The position numbers and the translations under genes are program-made. The notes beneath the pieces were generated by a model. That model did not search any database and was not told the DNA's origin. It worked only from the letters and a program-made list of their open reading frames with translations. Positions 1-8,337 of a stretch of 37,024 bases of DNA are shown here, one piece after another; positions within the stretch are counted from its first letter, which is position 1, and each line of letters opens with the position of its first letter. This DNA comes from an uncultured Spirochaetales bacterium (GTDB lineage Bacteria; Spirochaetota; Spirochaetia; Sphaerochaetales; Sphaerochaetaceae): contig CASFDA010000024.1 in NCBI GenBank assembly GCA_949293335.1, forward strand, positions 1 through 37,024. Direction: 5' to 3'.

Positions 1-117
1 AGTGGCTCCATCTGATGATGGGTCCTTCACAAACTCCCTCGCATAGCCACCGGCTCCTGACTCCGTCGAGTCAAGATTACCATCGATACTGCATCTCTGT
101 AATTCAGACCTTCCTGA

Positions 118-339
118 CTTACGGGCTCAGTGTATTTTTCAAATGCGATCAAGGACAGGGCGTGTGCAATAGTCCTTGCCCACAATCATCCCTCGGGAAG
201 GCTCGAGCCGTCGAAGGAGGATATCGCGATCACAAAGAGGATAAAGAGCGCTGGCGTGATCCTAGGCATCAGCCTCCTTGATCACCTGATCATAACAGAG
301 GAGAAATATTATTCATTTCTTGAGAACGGTATGATGTGA
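118..339 (+). pseudogene. radC: RadC C-terminal remnant (JAB/MPN domain)
   Basis: The frame encodes the end of a RadC/DUF2466 JAB-type metalloprotease-fold domain. The family motif HNHPSG is present, followed by PSKEDI and the conserved LDHLII stretch, ending with the usual short tail. The same frame has stops at 13, 16, 58, 100 and 115, so the N-terminal helix-hairpin-helix part and the first half of the MPN domain are absent or destroyed. The first possible start is GTG at 130 and it has no good ribosome binding site. I read it as a decayed gene rather than a short functional protein. Gene identity is clear from the motif; the cause of the break (frameshift, insertion or window edge) cannot be seen. 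Confidence 0.7.
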
Positions 340-635
340 AGGAGAAATGGATGGACCGGCCTCAGGCTTCAAATTAATTTCTTTTCAAAAATCTGGTGAA
401 AGCTATTGCCTCCATCTTCTTCTTTGTTTTACTATCCGACTATGGCAAGGAAGAAGTTAAGCAATAGTTATTTCTTCATTAAGGCTTCACAGATGGAGTC
501 TGGCTTCTTCCTGCGACATGCTCTTCGCGAGATAATTCTAGAGGTACTTCCGCTATGACAAGAAGGGGCTTTGCGATGCGGAAAGAAGATAGAAAGCGAG
601 CCCCCGGAAATACGAGTATCATCACATCTAAATAT
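340..635. other. Intergenic stretch, no gene recognised
   Basis: Between the radC remnant and the GntR promoter region I find no convincing gene. A 60-codon frame at 555-737 overlaps the regulator start and shows no family features or ribosome binding site, so I treat it as chance. No clear terminator hairpin with a T-run follows the radC remnant. Confidence 0.4.
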
Positions 636-690
636 TTGACAATAAATGAGTTGATTTATTCTAACTTCATGTCTTATTATTATGATAATA
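636..690 (+). promoter_or_regulatory. Candidate promoter and operator of the GntR-led operon
   Basis: A perfect -35 hexamer TTGACA lies at 636-641, with weak -10 candidates TATTCT (657-662) or TTCTAA (659-664). A better -10, TATGAT at 681-686, sits inside a 16-base inverted repeat (675-690, arms TATTAT/ATAATA). A second imperfect inverted repeat with arms ACTT/AAGT spans 690-713. HutC-type GntR proteins bind short inverted repeats near their own promoters, so autoregulation is plausible. The exact start site cannot be fixed from sequence. Confidence 0.4.
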
Positions 691-723
691 CTTGTTATGT
701 TGATATGATAAGTAGGGTAGGCT

Positions 724-1488
724 ATGGCAGAGCTTGATTACTCGGAAGGTGCACTTCCTCTATATACGCAAGTCGCCTATAGGCTCTGCCGTCGGATTCA
801 GAACGGTGAATTCACGACAGGTAGCTTTCTGCCATCACAAAGCGAGCTTTCCTCCTATTATGGGGTTTCAAGGATAACCATAATCAACGCAATCAGATTT
901 CTCACCGAGAGAGGCATCCTCAGATCCCAGCAGGGGAAAGGCTCGCTTGTGTTGAAAAGTACCATTGGCATGGACTCATATGTAGAGGAGGGATTTTCCA
1001 TGCAGTTCAGGAAGCATGGATTCTCGACAACCACTTCTGTCCTTTCCTCCTCGATTGTAAAGGCGAACTACATTGTTTCTGAAAATCTCTCAGTTAGGGA
1101 AGGGGATGATGTGGTTGAGCTGAGAAGACTCAGATATATAGAGGGCGTTCCCGCCTGTTATGAGCAGGGCTACTACAGGATCATTCCTGGAATCGCAGAT
1201 GTTGCCCTGAAGCTCAAAGACAACGAATCACTTTATTCATCTATAAGAAAGAATGGAATAGAACTGGACAGGGCAGAGGAGAGGATGGAGGCCTCAGAGG
1301 CATGCGAAAATGTCGCTGAAAATCTCAATATCCCTCAGAATTCCCCGATCCTTCTAGTTCATAGGCGTACTTTCTCTCGTTTTGTACAGGGCCCGCTTGA
1401 GTATTGCATGAACTCATACAATACAGCCGTTTACGGCAGCTACGGCATTGTTACGATCAACTTGCGGCCAGAAAGAATGGCCGATTAG
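724..1488 (+). CDS. GntR-family (HutC/UTRA) transcriptional regulator
   Basis: 254 residues. The N-terminal 75 residues form a GntR winged helix: PLYTQVAYRLCRRI, then FLPSQSELSSYYGVSR, then LTERGILRSQQGKG. The remainder is a UTRA ligand-binding domain, typical of the HutC subfamily, with the usual VVELRRLRYIEGVPACYE strand. UTRA domains bind small molecules, often the substrate or an intermediate of the neighbouring pathway. The stop codon at 1486-1488 overlaps the AGGAGG ribosome binding site of the binding-protein gene, so it is almost certainly co-transcribed and likely controls the whole 1499-11049 set. Palindromes at 675-713 are candidate operators. The ligand is unknown. Confidence 0.9.
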   Translation: MAELDYSEGALPLYTQVAYRLCRRIQNGEFTTGSFLPSQSELSSYYGVSRITIINAIRFLTERGILRSQQGKGSLVLKSTIGMDSYVEEGFSMQFRKHGFSTTTSVLSSSIVKANYIVSENLSVREGDDVVELRRLRYIEGVPACYEQGYYRIIPGIADVALKLKDNESLYSSIRKNGIELDRAEERMEASEACENVAENLNIPQNSPILLVHRRTFSRFVQGPLEYCMNSYNTAVYGSYGIVTINLRPERMAD

Positions 1489-1498
1489 GAGGAATAGA

Positions 1499-2617
1499 AT
1501 GAAGAGATTTTGGCTTGTGTTGCTGGCAGTGCTGCTCGCATTTTCGCCACTATTCGCAGGCGGTTCTTCCGAGCAGTCGGAAGAGGCAAAGGCTCAGAGG
1601 ATCCAAGAGGCTGATGCAGGGCTTGATGAAAAGACCCTTGCTTTCCTTGAGGGCAAAGACTTTTCTGGCCAGACCCTTGTCGTAGGTGTCTGGGGTGGTG
1701 TCATTGAAGATATTCTCCGCGAATATGTGATTCCTCCTCTTGAGGCCAGAGGTGCGCGTGTTGAGCTTCTTCTCGGCGCGACCAGCGACAGGTTCGCAAA
1801 GATCTACCTCGAGAAGGACAATCCTACGATGGACATCTGCTACCTGAACCTTTATGAGTGCATGATGTCTATGGAGGATGGAATAACAGAGCCACCATCA
1901 GATAAGATTCCTGCTTTCGACGATCTCTACCCATGGGCACAGATCGGAGGTTACGGTGTTTCTGCTATGGGAGTTGGAATCGCATACAATCCTGACTATT
2001 TCGATGAGGCTCCGGATTGGGAAGATCTCTGGAATCCAGAATTCAAAGGTAAGATCGCAATTCCGACATACCCAGGTTCAGAGAGTGAGGCCCTCCTTGC
2101 AATCGCTGCTCGTATCGGTGGTTCTGATGAACACGATATCGATACTGCCCTCAATGAGCTGAAAAAGCTCTGCCCGGTACCTCTTGTGTACACAAATCTT
2201 GACGAGCTCTTCCTGATGATGGACAAGGGTGATGTGGTGGCTGCTCCTGTAATTTCCGGTTATGCATGGACATATGTTGACAGAGGCATGAATGTCGCAT
2301 TCTCCTGGCCACAGGATTTCGGATGTGTGAAGGCTATGGACGTCATGACAATTGTTGCAAACAACAAGCATCCTGAACTCAGCGAGGCATGGGCTCAGCT
2401 TGCACTTTGTCCGCGCACACAGCAGGCATATGCGGAACGGATCTATTTCGGACCAACCAACAGCACAGTCGTTCTTGAAGGTGAGGTTGCGGAAAGAAAC
2501 GTCTACGGAGAGAGGGCAAGCACGCTTCTTGACCTTGACTGGATGTATCTTGTTGACCACAGGTCGGAATGGACTCAGAGATACAATCAGGAAATCCTGG
2601 AATACGACGGGAATTAA
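1499..2617 (+). CDS. PotD-like ABC transporter substrate-binding protein
   Basis: 372 residues from the ATG at 1499, chosen because AGGAGG ends six bases upstream; a longer frame from 1448 lacks such a site. A signal peptide (MKRFWLVLLAVLLAFSPLFA) is followed by GGSSEQ, so there is no lipobox cysteine and signal peptidase I cleavage after LFA is likely. The mature protein resembles the spermidine/putrescine-type binding proteins (SBP_bac family): LVVGVWGGVIEDILREY near the start, GVGIAYNPDYFDEAPDWEDLW and NPEFKGKIAIPTYPGS in the middle. It probably delivers substrate to the permeases at 4701-6358 and ATPase at 7264. The substrate need not be a polyamine; neighbours suggest an N-heterocycle or nucleoside. 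Confidence 0.85.
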   Translation: MKRFWLVLLAVLLAFSPLFAGGSSEQSEEAKAQRIQEADAGLDEKTLAFLEGKDFSGQTLVVGVWGGVIEDILREYVIPPLEARGARVELLLGATSDRFAKIYLEKDNPTMDICYLNLYECMMSMEDGITEPPSDKIPAFDDLYPWAQIGGYGVSAMGVGIAYNPDYFDEAPDWEDLWNPEFKGKIAIPTYPGSESEALLAIAARIGGSDEHDIDTALNELKKLCPVPLVYTNLDELFLMMDKGDVVAAPVISGYAWTYVDRGMNVAFSWPQDFGCVKAMDVMTIVANNKHPELSEAWAQLALCPRTQQAYAERIYFGPTNSTVVLEGEVAERNVYGERASTLLDLDWMYLVDHRSEWTQRYNQEILEYDGN

Positions 2618-2618
2618 T

Positions 2619-3365
2619 ATGATAACCCTTTGGGCAGAGAAAGCTACAACAGAACTCAAAGGTGTGAAGAATGTGATCCTTCCGATAGGCTCTACGGAGC
2701 AGCATGGCCCCCATATGCCTGTCGGAACGGACACTTATCTCACCGATTGGGCTATGTCTTCCCTCGTTGGAGAGGATGTGGGTGAGGACTTTTATATCCT
2801 TCCGACAATCCCTTATGGGAAGAGTATAGAGCATTTATCATTCCCTGGTACGATAACTCTCGGCATGAATACCCTCACGATGATCATAGAGGATATTGCT
2901 TCATCACTTTCTTCAGGTGGTGTGTCTCGTCTGGTGATCATCAGTGGGCATGGCGGGAATGCAGCTCTGATCGATGCCATCACATACGACATCAGGAAAA
3001 AGTACCAGATGGAGTGTTACGGGATCAACATCGGCTCGGTATACCCAGAGAAGGAAATTCCAAAGTGTGCTTTTCCATTCAGCATGCATGCAGGGTTTGC
3101 TGAGACATCGCTGATGAAAGCCCTCCATGGAGAGAAGTTTGCACATCTTCTTGATAAAACACCAAAGAAGATCAGTGAGGAGAGCAGGGGATTCGAGCTT
3201 CTCTCCACACTCAGCCACACATCATATGGCTGGGCTACAGAGGACGTATCAGCAGAAGGCTATATCGGAGATCCTTCCGATTCGAACAAGAAAGATGGCG
3301 AGAGGATACACTTGGCTGTCAAAGAGCAGATTCTTTCCGTCTTGAGAACTATAGTCGGAAAATGA
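2619..3365 (+). CDS. Creatininase-family amidohydrolase
   Basis: 248 residues from ATG 2619, two bases after the binding-protein stop; a longer frame from 2352 lies inside that gene and is rejected. The family's metal-site motif is clear: PIGSTEQHGPHMPVGTD with E27, H29 and D38, then ISGHGGN with H111 and N114, and HAGFAETS with E162. The usual HAGE is HAGF here, while the glutamate before TS is kept. The family includes creatininase, the formamide hydrolase ArfB of archaeal flavin synthesis and mycofactocin MftE, all hydrolysing amide or peptide-like bonds with two metals. Context suggests ring-opening or deformylation of an N-heterocycle. Exact substrate unknown. Confidence 0.85.
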   Translation: MITLWAEKATTELKGVKNVILPIGSTEQHGPHMPVGTDTYLTDWAMSSLVGEDVGEDFYILPTIPYGKSIEHLSFPGTITLGMNTLTMIIEDIASSLSSGGVSRLVIISGHGGNAALIDAITYDIRKKYQMECYGINIGSVYPEKEIPKCAFPFSMHAGFAETSLMKALHGEKFAHLLDKTPKKISEESRGFELLSTLSHTSYGWATEDVSAEGYIGDPSDSNKKDGERIHLAVKEQILSVLRTIVGK

Positions 3366-3375
3366 GGAGAATAGA

Positions 3376-4647
3376 ATGCAGAACTACTTCGAGAAACCTA
3401 ACAATGGCGATATCGTAATCAAGAATATCGCGACCATTGTCAGCGGTGACTTCCATAAGGGGATCATCGAGGGTGCGGACACCATCGTATGCAGAAAGGG
3501 CAAGATTGCTCAGATCGGAAAGGAGAGTGAAGTCGACTTTTCGGATATTGAGCTTGTAGTCGACGCCAATGGCCAGGTTGCAATCCCAGGCCTCATTGAC
3601 GGACATCTGCATAATACACTGGATGACTATGCGCCTCAGCGTGGAGCTGTCGGATGCTATACAGATGCACTTCTCTATGGTACTACGACAATGATCAGCG
3701 AGGGTGAGCAGGGCCCTGGATACCCGAGATTCTATAACGATCCGATCGGAGTCAAGGCAACTGCCATAATGGCAGCCCGTGTGTTCCAGAAGTACAGGCC
3801 GGGCGGAGCTCTGAAGATGCATGGCGGTGCTGTCGTTCTCGTAGATGGCCTTACCGAAGAAGATTTCAAGGAAATGAGTGAGGCGGGAGTCTGGCTCATC
3901 GCTGAGATCGGAGGCGGCGGACTATCTGCACCAGAGAAGGTAATTCCGATGGTCACATGGGCACGAAAATACGGCTTCTTCGTCTCCTGTCATCTTGCTC
4001 CTCCTTCTATCCCTGGCTCATCCTGGGTCACAAGCGATGACATCCTCAAGATCAAGCCAGATAAGATCGCACATTTCAATGGAGGTTCGACCGGTGTCTC
4101 CTATGACCATATCGACAGGCTCATAAAGGAAAGCGATGCTGGACTTGAACTTGTTGTAAATGGCAACTTCGTCAATTTCAACAAGATCCTCAGGCAGCTT
4201 GCAGAGAGAGATGAGCTTGACAGAGTTACATTTGGAAGCGATGCCCCGACAGGACAGTCTGCCCTTCAGGCTGCCATCAATCTGGCGATAGTGAAGGCAT
4301 CCTGCCTCAATGGAATTCCTGCACATCAGGCTATAGCTATGGGAACTGGAAACACAGCAGATCTCTATGGCCTCAATACAGGAAAGATCGAGGTCGGAAG
4401 GGAAGCTGACATCTGCATCATCGACAATCCGCCGTCATCTGTAGGAACCGATGCGCTGAAGGCTATCGAGTGCGGAGATCCGTTTGGAGCTTCACTCACG
4501 ATCGTCGATGGAGAGATCGCAGGATTCCGCGGTCATGACAGCCGCCCGACATCCCGCTACTGCCTCATCAACGGAAAGGAGGCGAGGTTCGAGACGATCA
4601 CCGAACACCTCTTCTTCCCGATGGCACCTGCAAAATACAAGTATTGA
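3376..4647 (+). CDS. Enamidase-like metal-dependent amidohydrolase
   Basis: 423 residues. An amidohydrolase TIM barrel flanked by a composite beta-sandwich. The metal motif is GLIDGHLHN (H77, H79), followed by a lysine-containing LKMHGGAVV, then SCHLAPPSIPGSSW, KIAHFNGG and FGSDAPTG. The blocks GGAVVLVDGLTEEDF, SEAGVWLIAEIG and MVTWARKYGFFV closely follow the pattern I know from enamidase of nicotinate-fermenting Eubacterium barkeri, which opens a cyclic enamide. A GGAGAATAGAATG-type site precedes the start. It sits directly between the creatininase-family gene and the permeases. Likely role: hydrolysing a cyclic amide bond in a heterocycle. Substrate not deducible from sequence alone. Confidence 0.82.
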   Translation: MQNYFEKPNNGDIVIKNIATIVSGDFHKGIIEGADTIVCRKGKIAQIGKESEVDFSDIELVVDANGQVAIPGLIDGHLHNTLDDYAPQRGAVGCYTDALLYGTTTMISEGEQGPGYPRFYNDPIGVKATAIMAARVFQKYRPGGALKMHGGAVVLVDGLTEEDFKEMSEAGVWLIAEIGGGGLSAPEKVIPMVTWARKYGFFVSCHLAPPSIPGSSWVTSDDILKIKPDKIAHFNGGSTGVSYDHIDRLIKESDAGLELVVNGNFVNFNKILRQLAERDELDRVTFGSDAPTGQSALQAAINLAIVKASCLNGIPAHQAIAMGTGNTADLYGLNTGKIEVGREADICIIDNPPSSVGTDALKAIECGDPFGASLTIVDGEIAGFRGHDSRPTSRYCLINGKEARFETITEHLFFPMAPAKYKY

Positions 4648-4655
4648 TTTCATGC

Positions 4656-4684
4656 CGGCCTGGCACTACGCCGGGCCGTTTCAA
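4656..4684 (+). terminator. Intra-operon GC hairpin, possible attenuator
   Basis: A 9-bp GC-rich stem (CGGCCTGGC at 4656-4664 against GCCGGGCCG at 4670-4678, one G-T pair, loop ACTAC) is followed by TTTC. The T-run is short, so partial termination or protection of the upstream mRNA is likelier than full termination. It separates the binding-protein/hydrolase genes from the permeases. Confidence 0.5.
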
Positions 4685-4700
4685 CTGTAATGGAGAAGAG

Positions 4701-5555
4701 ATGAAGTCCCGCTATGCTTTATTGTTGATGCTACCTGCGCTTTTTATCCTGGCGTTCGTATTCATCATCCCGCTTTTCTTCCTGATAGCGAAAAGTTTCC
4801 AGCACTTTGTCCCAGGAACCCTTTTCAGCCCACCTGGGTTCACTGTCGAGAACTATGTGGAACTGATCAGTGATCCGTATTACTGGAGTGTTTATATCAG
4901 AACTCTGCGGATCTCGATAATATCGACGCTGATCATACTGGTCGTAAGCTATCCGCTTTCAATATTCCTTGCAAAGAGGAGTGACAAAGTAAGAGGGTTT
5001 TTCCTCACACTGGTAATCCTTCCGATGATCGGAGGTGCGATGATTCAGACGATGGGATGGTTCGCGACACTGATGCGTTACGGATTGTTCAATTCAGTCC
5101 TGCTCGAACTTGGAATAATTGAAAGATCCATAAACTTCCTTGGATCCGAACTAGGTGTGATCATCGGCCTAGTGCAGGCCTTCCTGCCAATGATGGTCTA
5201 CCCTCTGACATCGAGCCTTCTGCAGATCGATAAGGACGTGATCGATGCGTCGAAAACCCTTGGCGCCGGGAGATGGACGATCTTCTTCCGTTTCACACTG
5301 CCTCTTACGATTCCAGGAGTTGTTGCCGGTAGCGTACTCGTTTTCATGGCGTGCCTTACCAGTTTCGTAACTCCGTCGTCCCTCGGACAGGGAAAGATAC
5401 AGGTCTTCGGAACATATGCATACCAGCAGGCAATGCAGGTCATGAACTGGCCTCACTCGAGTGCCTTCTCGATCTTCTTTATCCTCCTCATCGGGATTGC
5501 CACATATCTTGTCGGCGTTGCCATGAAGAGACTTAATAGGAGGAGTGGCTCATGA
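4701..5555 (+). CDS. PotB-like ABC transporter permease
   Basis: 284 residues from ATG 4701, with GGAGAAGAG immediately upstream; the longer frame from 4644 covers the hairpin and is rejected. About six membrane helices: the first is LLLMLPALFILAFVFIIPLFF. The EAA loop for the ATPase contact is DASKTLGAGRWTIFFRFTLP at about residue 190-210. This is the inner-membrane subunit of a spermidine/putrescine-type importer. Its last codon overlaps the next start (ATGA), so the two permeases are translationally coupled. Confidence 0.88.
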   Translation: MKSRYALLLMLPALFILAFVFIIPLFFLIAKSFQHFVPGTLFSPPGFTVENYVELISDPYYWSVYIRTLRISIISTLIILVVSYPLSIFLAKRSDKVRGFFLTLVILPMIGGAMIQTMGWFATLMRYGLFNSVLLELGIIERSINFLGSELGVIIGLVQAFLPMMVYPLTSSLLQIDKDVIDASKTLGAGRWTIFFRFTLPLTIPGVVAGSVLVFMACLTSFVTPSSLGQGKIQVFGTYAYQQAMQVMNWPHSSAFSIFFILLIGIATYLVGVAMKRLNRRSGS

Positions 5556-6358
5556 AAGAAAAGAAGTTCTGGGGAGCATTGAACACTACAGTTGCGCTTC
5601 TTGTGCTCCTTTTCATGCTTATTCCCATCATTGTGATCTTCATCAATGCATTCAATTCAAGCAGATTCTTCTCGTTTCCTCCCGAGGGCTTTACCCTCGA
5701 GTGGTTCGAACGCTTTCTGACTAACAGGGAATACAAGACTGCGATTTTAGTTAGCCTGAAGCTGGCGACCATATCTGTGATCATCGCCCTTCTTGTCGGA
5801 ATCCCGGCATCCTATGCGCTTTACAGATGGCAAAGTCCACTCTCAAAAGCACTCTCATCGCTGTTCCTTTCCCCTCTGATGCTTCCGGGGATAATATGGG
5901 CTATTGGATTGATACAGTACTATGCAGTACTCAATCGCATCGTTCCGATCTCTGGCACTACGCTGTCTCTTATCCTTGCGCACATTATCCTCATACTTCC
6001 TTATGTGATAAGACTGGTCCTCTCGAGTCTTTCATATCTGGATTTTGACACTGTGAATGCATCGCGTACTCTTGGCGCATCTCCGCTGCGTTCATTTGTC
6101 ACGATTGTCATTCCTGCAATAAAGCCAGGGATAATAATCAGTGCGATATTCGGCTTCATGGTCTCATTCAATGATGTCACTATCAGCTCTTTCATCGCAG
6201 GGGTAAGCAACCTCACATATCCTGTGAGGATGTTCGTCGAGCTGAGGACAGAAGGTCTGGATCCCCTTGCTGTCGCAGTCAGCGCTGTGATTATGTTCGT
6301 CACTATCATAGTGGCGCTTGTTGCAGAAAAATTCTGGGCTTGGTCCAAATATCTATGA
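5552..6358 (+). CDS. PotC-like ABC transporter permease
   Basis: 268 residues. First helix TVALLVLLFMLIPIIVIFINAF, then five more hydrophobic segments. The EAA loop NASRTLGASPLRSFVTIVIP is present. It pairs with the 4701-5555 permease as the second membrane subunit; the ATGA overlap at 5552-5555 supports a 1:1 complex. Context with the PotD-like and PotA-like genes makes a complete importer. Confidence 0.88.
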   Translation: MKEKKFWGALNTTVALLVLLFMLIPIIVIFINAFNSSRFFSFPPEGFTLEWFERFLTNREYKTAILVSLKLATISVIIALLVGIPASYALYRWQSPLSKALSSLFLSPLMLPGIIWAIGLIQYYAVLNRIVPISGTTLSLILAHIILILPYVIRLVLSSLSYLDFDTVNASRTLGASPLRSFVTIVIPAIKPGIIISAIFGFMVSFNDVTISSFIAGVSNLTYPVRMFVELRTEGLDPLAVAVSAVIMFVTIIVALVAEKFWAWSKYL

Positions 6359-6370
6359 TTGGAGAAAAAT

Positions 6371-7261
6371 ATGAGAGATTGCTTTAAAGAATTACTGGAA
6401 AACTACCGACACCTTGATTACCTTCCCAAGTTCCTTACAGCAGATGGAAGGCCTTCTCTTACCGGCATAGACGGCAAGAAGATCGCCCGTTATGTGATCA
6501 TGACTGTACGCGATCCGCTTTGCGGATACAACGAGGACTCAGCAAAGGAAATTGCAGGATATCTGGACGAGAGCGAAGAGGTTGCCAGAACTGGTATGTT
6601 CGTAACATACACAGGAAAATACAAAGGGGTTGAACTCTCTATAGTCAGCGGGGGAAGCGGTGCTCCGGAAGCGGAACTTGTTCTCAATGAGTTCATGATC
6701 TTCTCTGAGGCGGATACTTTCATCCGTGTCGGCGGCTCTGGAGGATGGAACGAGAACGTACATCCGGGCGATGTTGTCATCTCTTCGGGCGCTGTCAGGG
6801 ACGAGGGAATGACAGCTTCCTATGTTGTCAGGCAATACCCTGCATTTGCCAATTACGAGGTCCTTCTTTCCCTTATTGAGGCTGCGACTGAGAACGGACA
6901 CAAGTTCCATGTCGGCATAACCCGAAGCGGGGATAGTGAATACTGCGGATGGGGAAAGCCTTCCTATGGCGGTTATATTCAGAAGGAACAGTTAGAGATA
7001 ATCGATTACTACCACAGGGCAGGGGTTCTGAATACAGACAGGGAAACTTCTGCAATATTTACTCTCACGACCCTTTTCGGTCTTCGCGGAGGTTCTATCT
7101 GCTCCATTGGGGATAATGTGGTCAACAAAGAGGGTTTCAAGGCTGGTGGCGGACATGAGAGTGCAATAGCTATTGCCCTTGAGGGAATAAGAAAACTGAA
7201 CAGCAAGGATAAAGAGAAGGAAGAGAGGGGACTCAAGTACTGGGTTCCGAATGCGAGGTGA
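6371..7261 (+). CDS. Uridine-phosphorylase-like (PNP/UDP family 1) protein
   Basis: 296 residues from ATG 6371, chosen because GGAG at 6361 is well placed; an upstream TTG at 6359 is the alternative. The fold signatures of nucleoside phosphorylases are present: VSGGSGAPEAELVLNE, FIRVGGSGGWNENVHPGDVV, and GVLNTDRETSAIFTL. In E. coli uridine phosphorylase the last block is NYEMESATLL; here Met is replaced by Arg (R224) and the first Glu by Asp (D223), while E225 is kept. The phosphate-site GTTGAIQ is GGSGGWN. These changes sit in the ribose and phosphate pocket, so the substrate may be unusual. Predicted role: cleavage of an N-glycosidic bond of a nucleoside using phosphate. Confidence 0.82.
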   Translation: MRDCFKELLENYRHLDYLPKFLTADGRPSLTGIDGKKIARYVIMTVRDPLCGYNEDSAKEIAGYLDESEEVARTGMFVTYTGKYKGVELSIVSGGSGAPEAELVLNEFMIFSEADTFIRVGGSGGWNENVHPGDVVISSGAVRDEGMTASYVVRQYPAFANYEVLLSLIEAATENGHKFHVGITRSGDSEYCGWGKPSYGGYIQKEQLEIIDYYHRAGVLNTDRETSAIFTLTTLFGLRGGSICSIGDNVVNKEGFKAGGGHESAIAIALEGIRKLNSKDKEKEERGLKYWVPNAR

Positions 7262-7263
7262 AA

Positions 7264-8337
7264 ATGCAGAATTTTCTTGAAATCGGGAATGTATCGAAAA
7301 GCTTCGGACAGACTGAGGTCCTCAGGGGGCTTGATCTTTCTGTGAAGGAAAAGGAGATACTGGTACTTCTTGGCCCTTCGGGGTGCGGGAAGACAACGTT
7401 GCTCCGGATCATCGCGGGTCTCATAGAGCCAGATGGGGGTTCTCTGACGCTTGAAGGAAAGGATCTCTTGTCTGTTCCTGTCGAGAAGAGGGAGATCGGG
7501 TTTGTATTCCAGAAATACGCGCTCTTTCCTCATATGAATGTTGAAGACAACATCACGTTCGGCCTCAAGCTCAGGAAGCTTGACAAGAATGAGATCAGAG
7601 AGAGGCTCGACTCTGTCTTGGATCTGGTGGAACTGAAAGGATACGAGAAGAGGATGATCAATGAGCTTTCGGGAGGACAGCAGCAGCGTGTGGCACTTGC
7701 GCGTGCGATAATAATCAAGCCGAAGCTGATGCTTCTTGATGAGCCTCTTTCAAACCTCGACGCAAAGCTGAGGGCATCTGTTAGGGTCAATATAGTAAGG
7801 ATTTTAAAAAAGCTTGGCATCACAGCAATAATGGTCACTCATGACCAGATAGAGGCCATGACAATGGGAGACAGGGTTGTCCTGATGAACGAAGGGAAAA
7901 TCTCTCAGGATGGAAAACCGAAAGAGATATACTTCAATCCCCGAAATCTTTTTGTCGCAGAGTTCCTCGGGACTCCGAGAATCAATGTGCTGCCTCTCAA
8001 GAAAGAGGGTACATCATTCTTCCTGGGATCAGAGAGTGTGGATGGAAGTCTCCTCTCCCTGTGGACAAAAAGCGATGCGGAAGCTCTTCCTGATGGAACC
8101 TATTCGCTTGGAGTAAGACCTGAGAACATAGTCAGGGACAGTTCCGGGTACAAGGCGACTGTCAACCTCCTTGAAGTCTCTGGGGCAGATACGAATGTCC
8201 ACCTCACATTCCTCGGATCTGATTATGTGATGCGGACTAACTCTGAAGGACAAGAACTGATGCCGGGCGATGAGATAGAAGTGTCGTTCCTGCCATCTTC
8301 CTGTTTCCTGTTTGACAAGAGCGGTGAGAGGATATGA
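7264..8337 (+). CDS. PotA-like ABC transporter ATPase
   Basis: 357 residues from ATG 7264 (GAGG upstream); GTG 7258 is possible. Walker A GPSGCGKTT, Q-loop FVFQKYALFPHMNV, signature LSGGQQQRVALARA, Walker B LMLLDEPLSNLD and switch histidine VTHDQ are all intact. The C-terminal ~110 residues form a TOBE-type domain with SLGVRPENIV. This architecture is standard for polyamine, iron and maltose importers. It powers the 4701/5552 permease pair. The stop overlaps the kinase start (ATGA at 8334-8337). Confidence 0.92.
   Translation: MQNFLEIGNVSKSFGQTEVLRGLDLSVKEKEILVLLGPSGCGKTTLLRIIAGLIEPDGGSLTLEGKDLLSVPVEKREIGFVFQKYALFPHMNVEDNITFGLKLRKLDKNEIRERLDSVLDLVELKGYEKRMINELSGGQQQRVALARAIIIKPKLMLLDEPLSNLDAKLRASVRVNIVRILKKLGITAIMVTHDQIEAMTMGDRVVLMNEGKISQDGKPKEIYFNPRNLFVAEFLGTPRINVLPLKKEGTSFFLGSESVDGSLLSLWTKSDAEALPDGTYSLGVRPENIVRDSSGYKATVNLLEVSGADTNVHLTFLGSDYVMRTNSEGQELMPGDEIEVSFLPSSCFLFDKSGERI

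Noticed and set aside
1-281. Frame at 15-281 as an independent gene
   Set aside because: Composition is not protein-like and it overlaps the radC remnant in another frame.
2078-2734. 218-codon minus-strand frame over the binding-protein end
   Set aside because: Antisense shadow of two confident coding regions.
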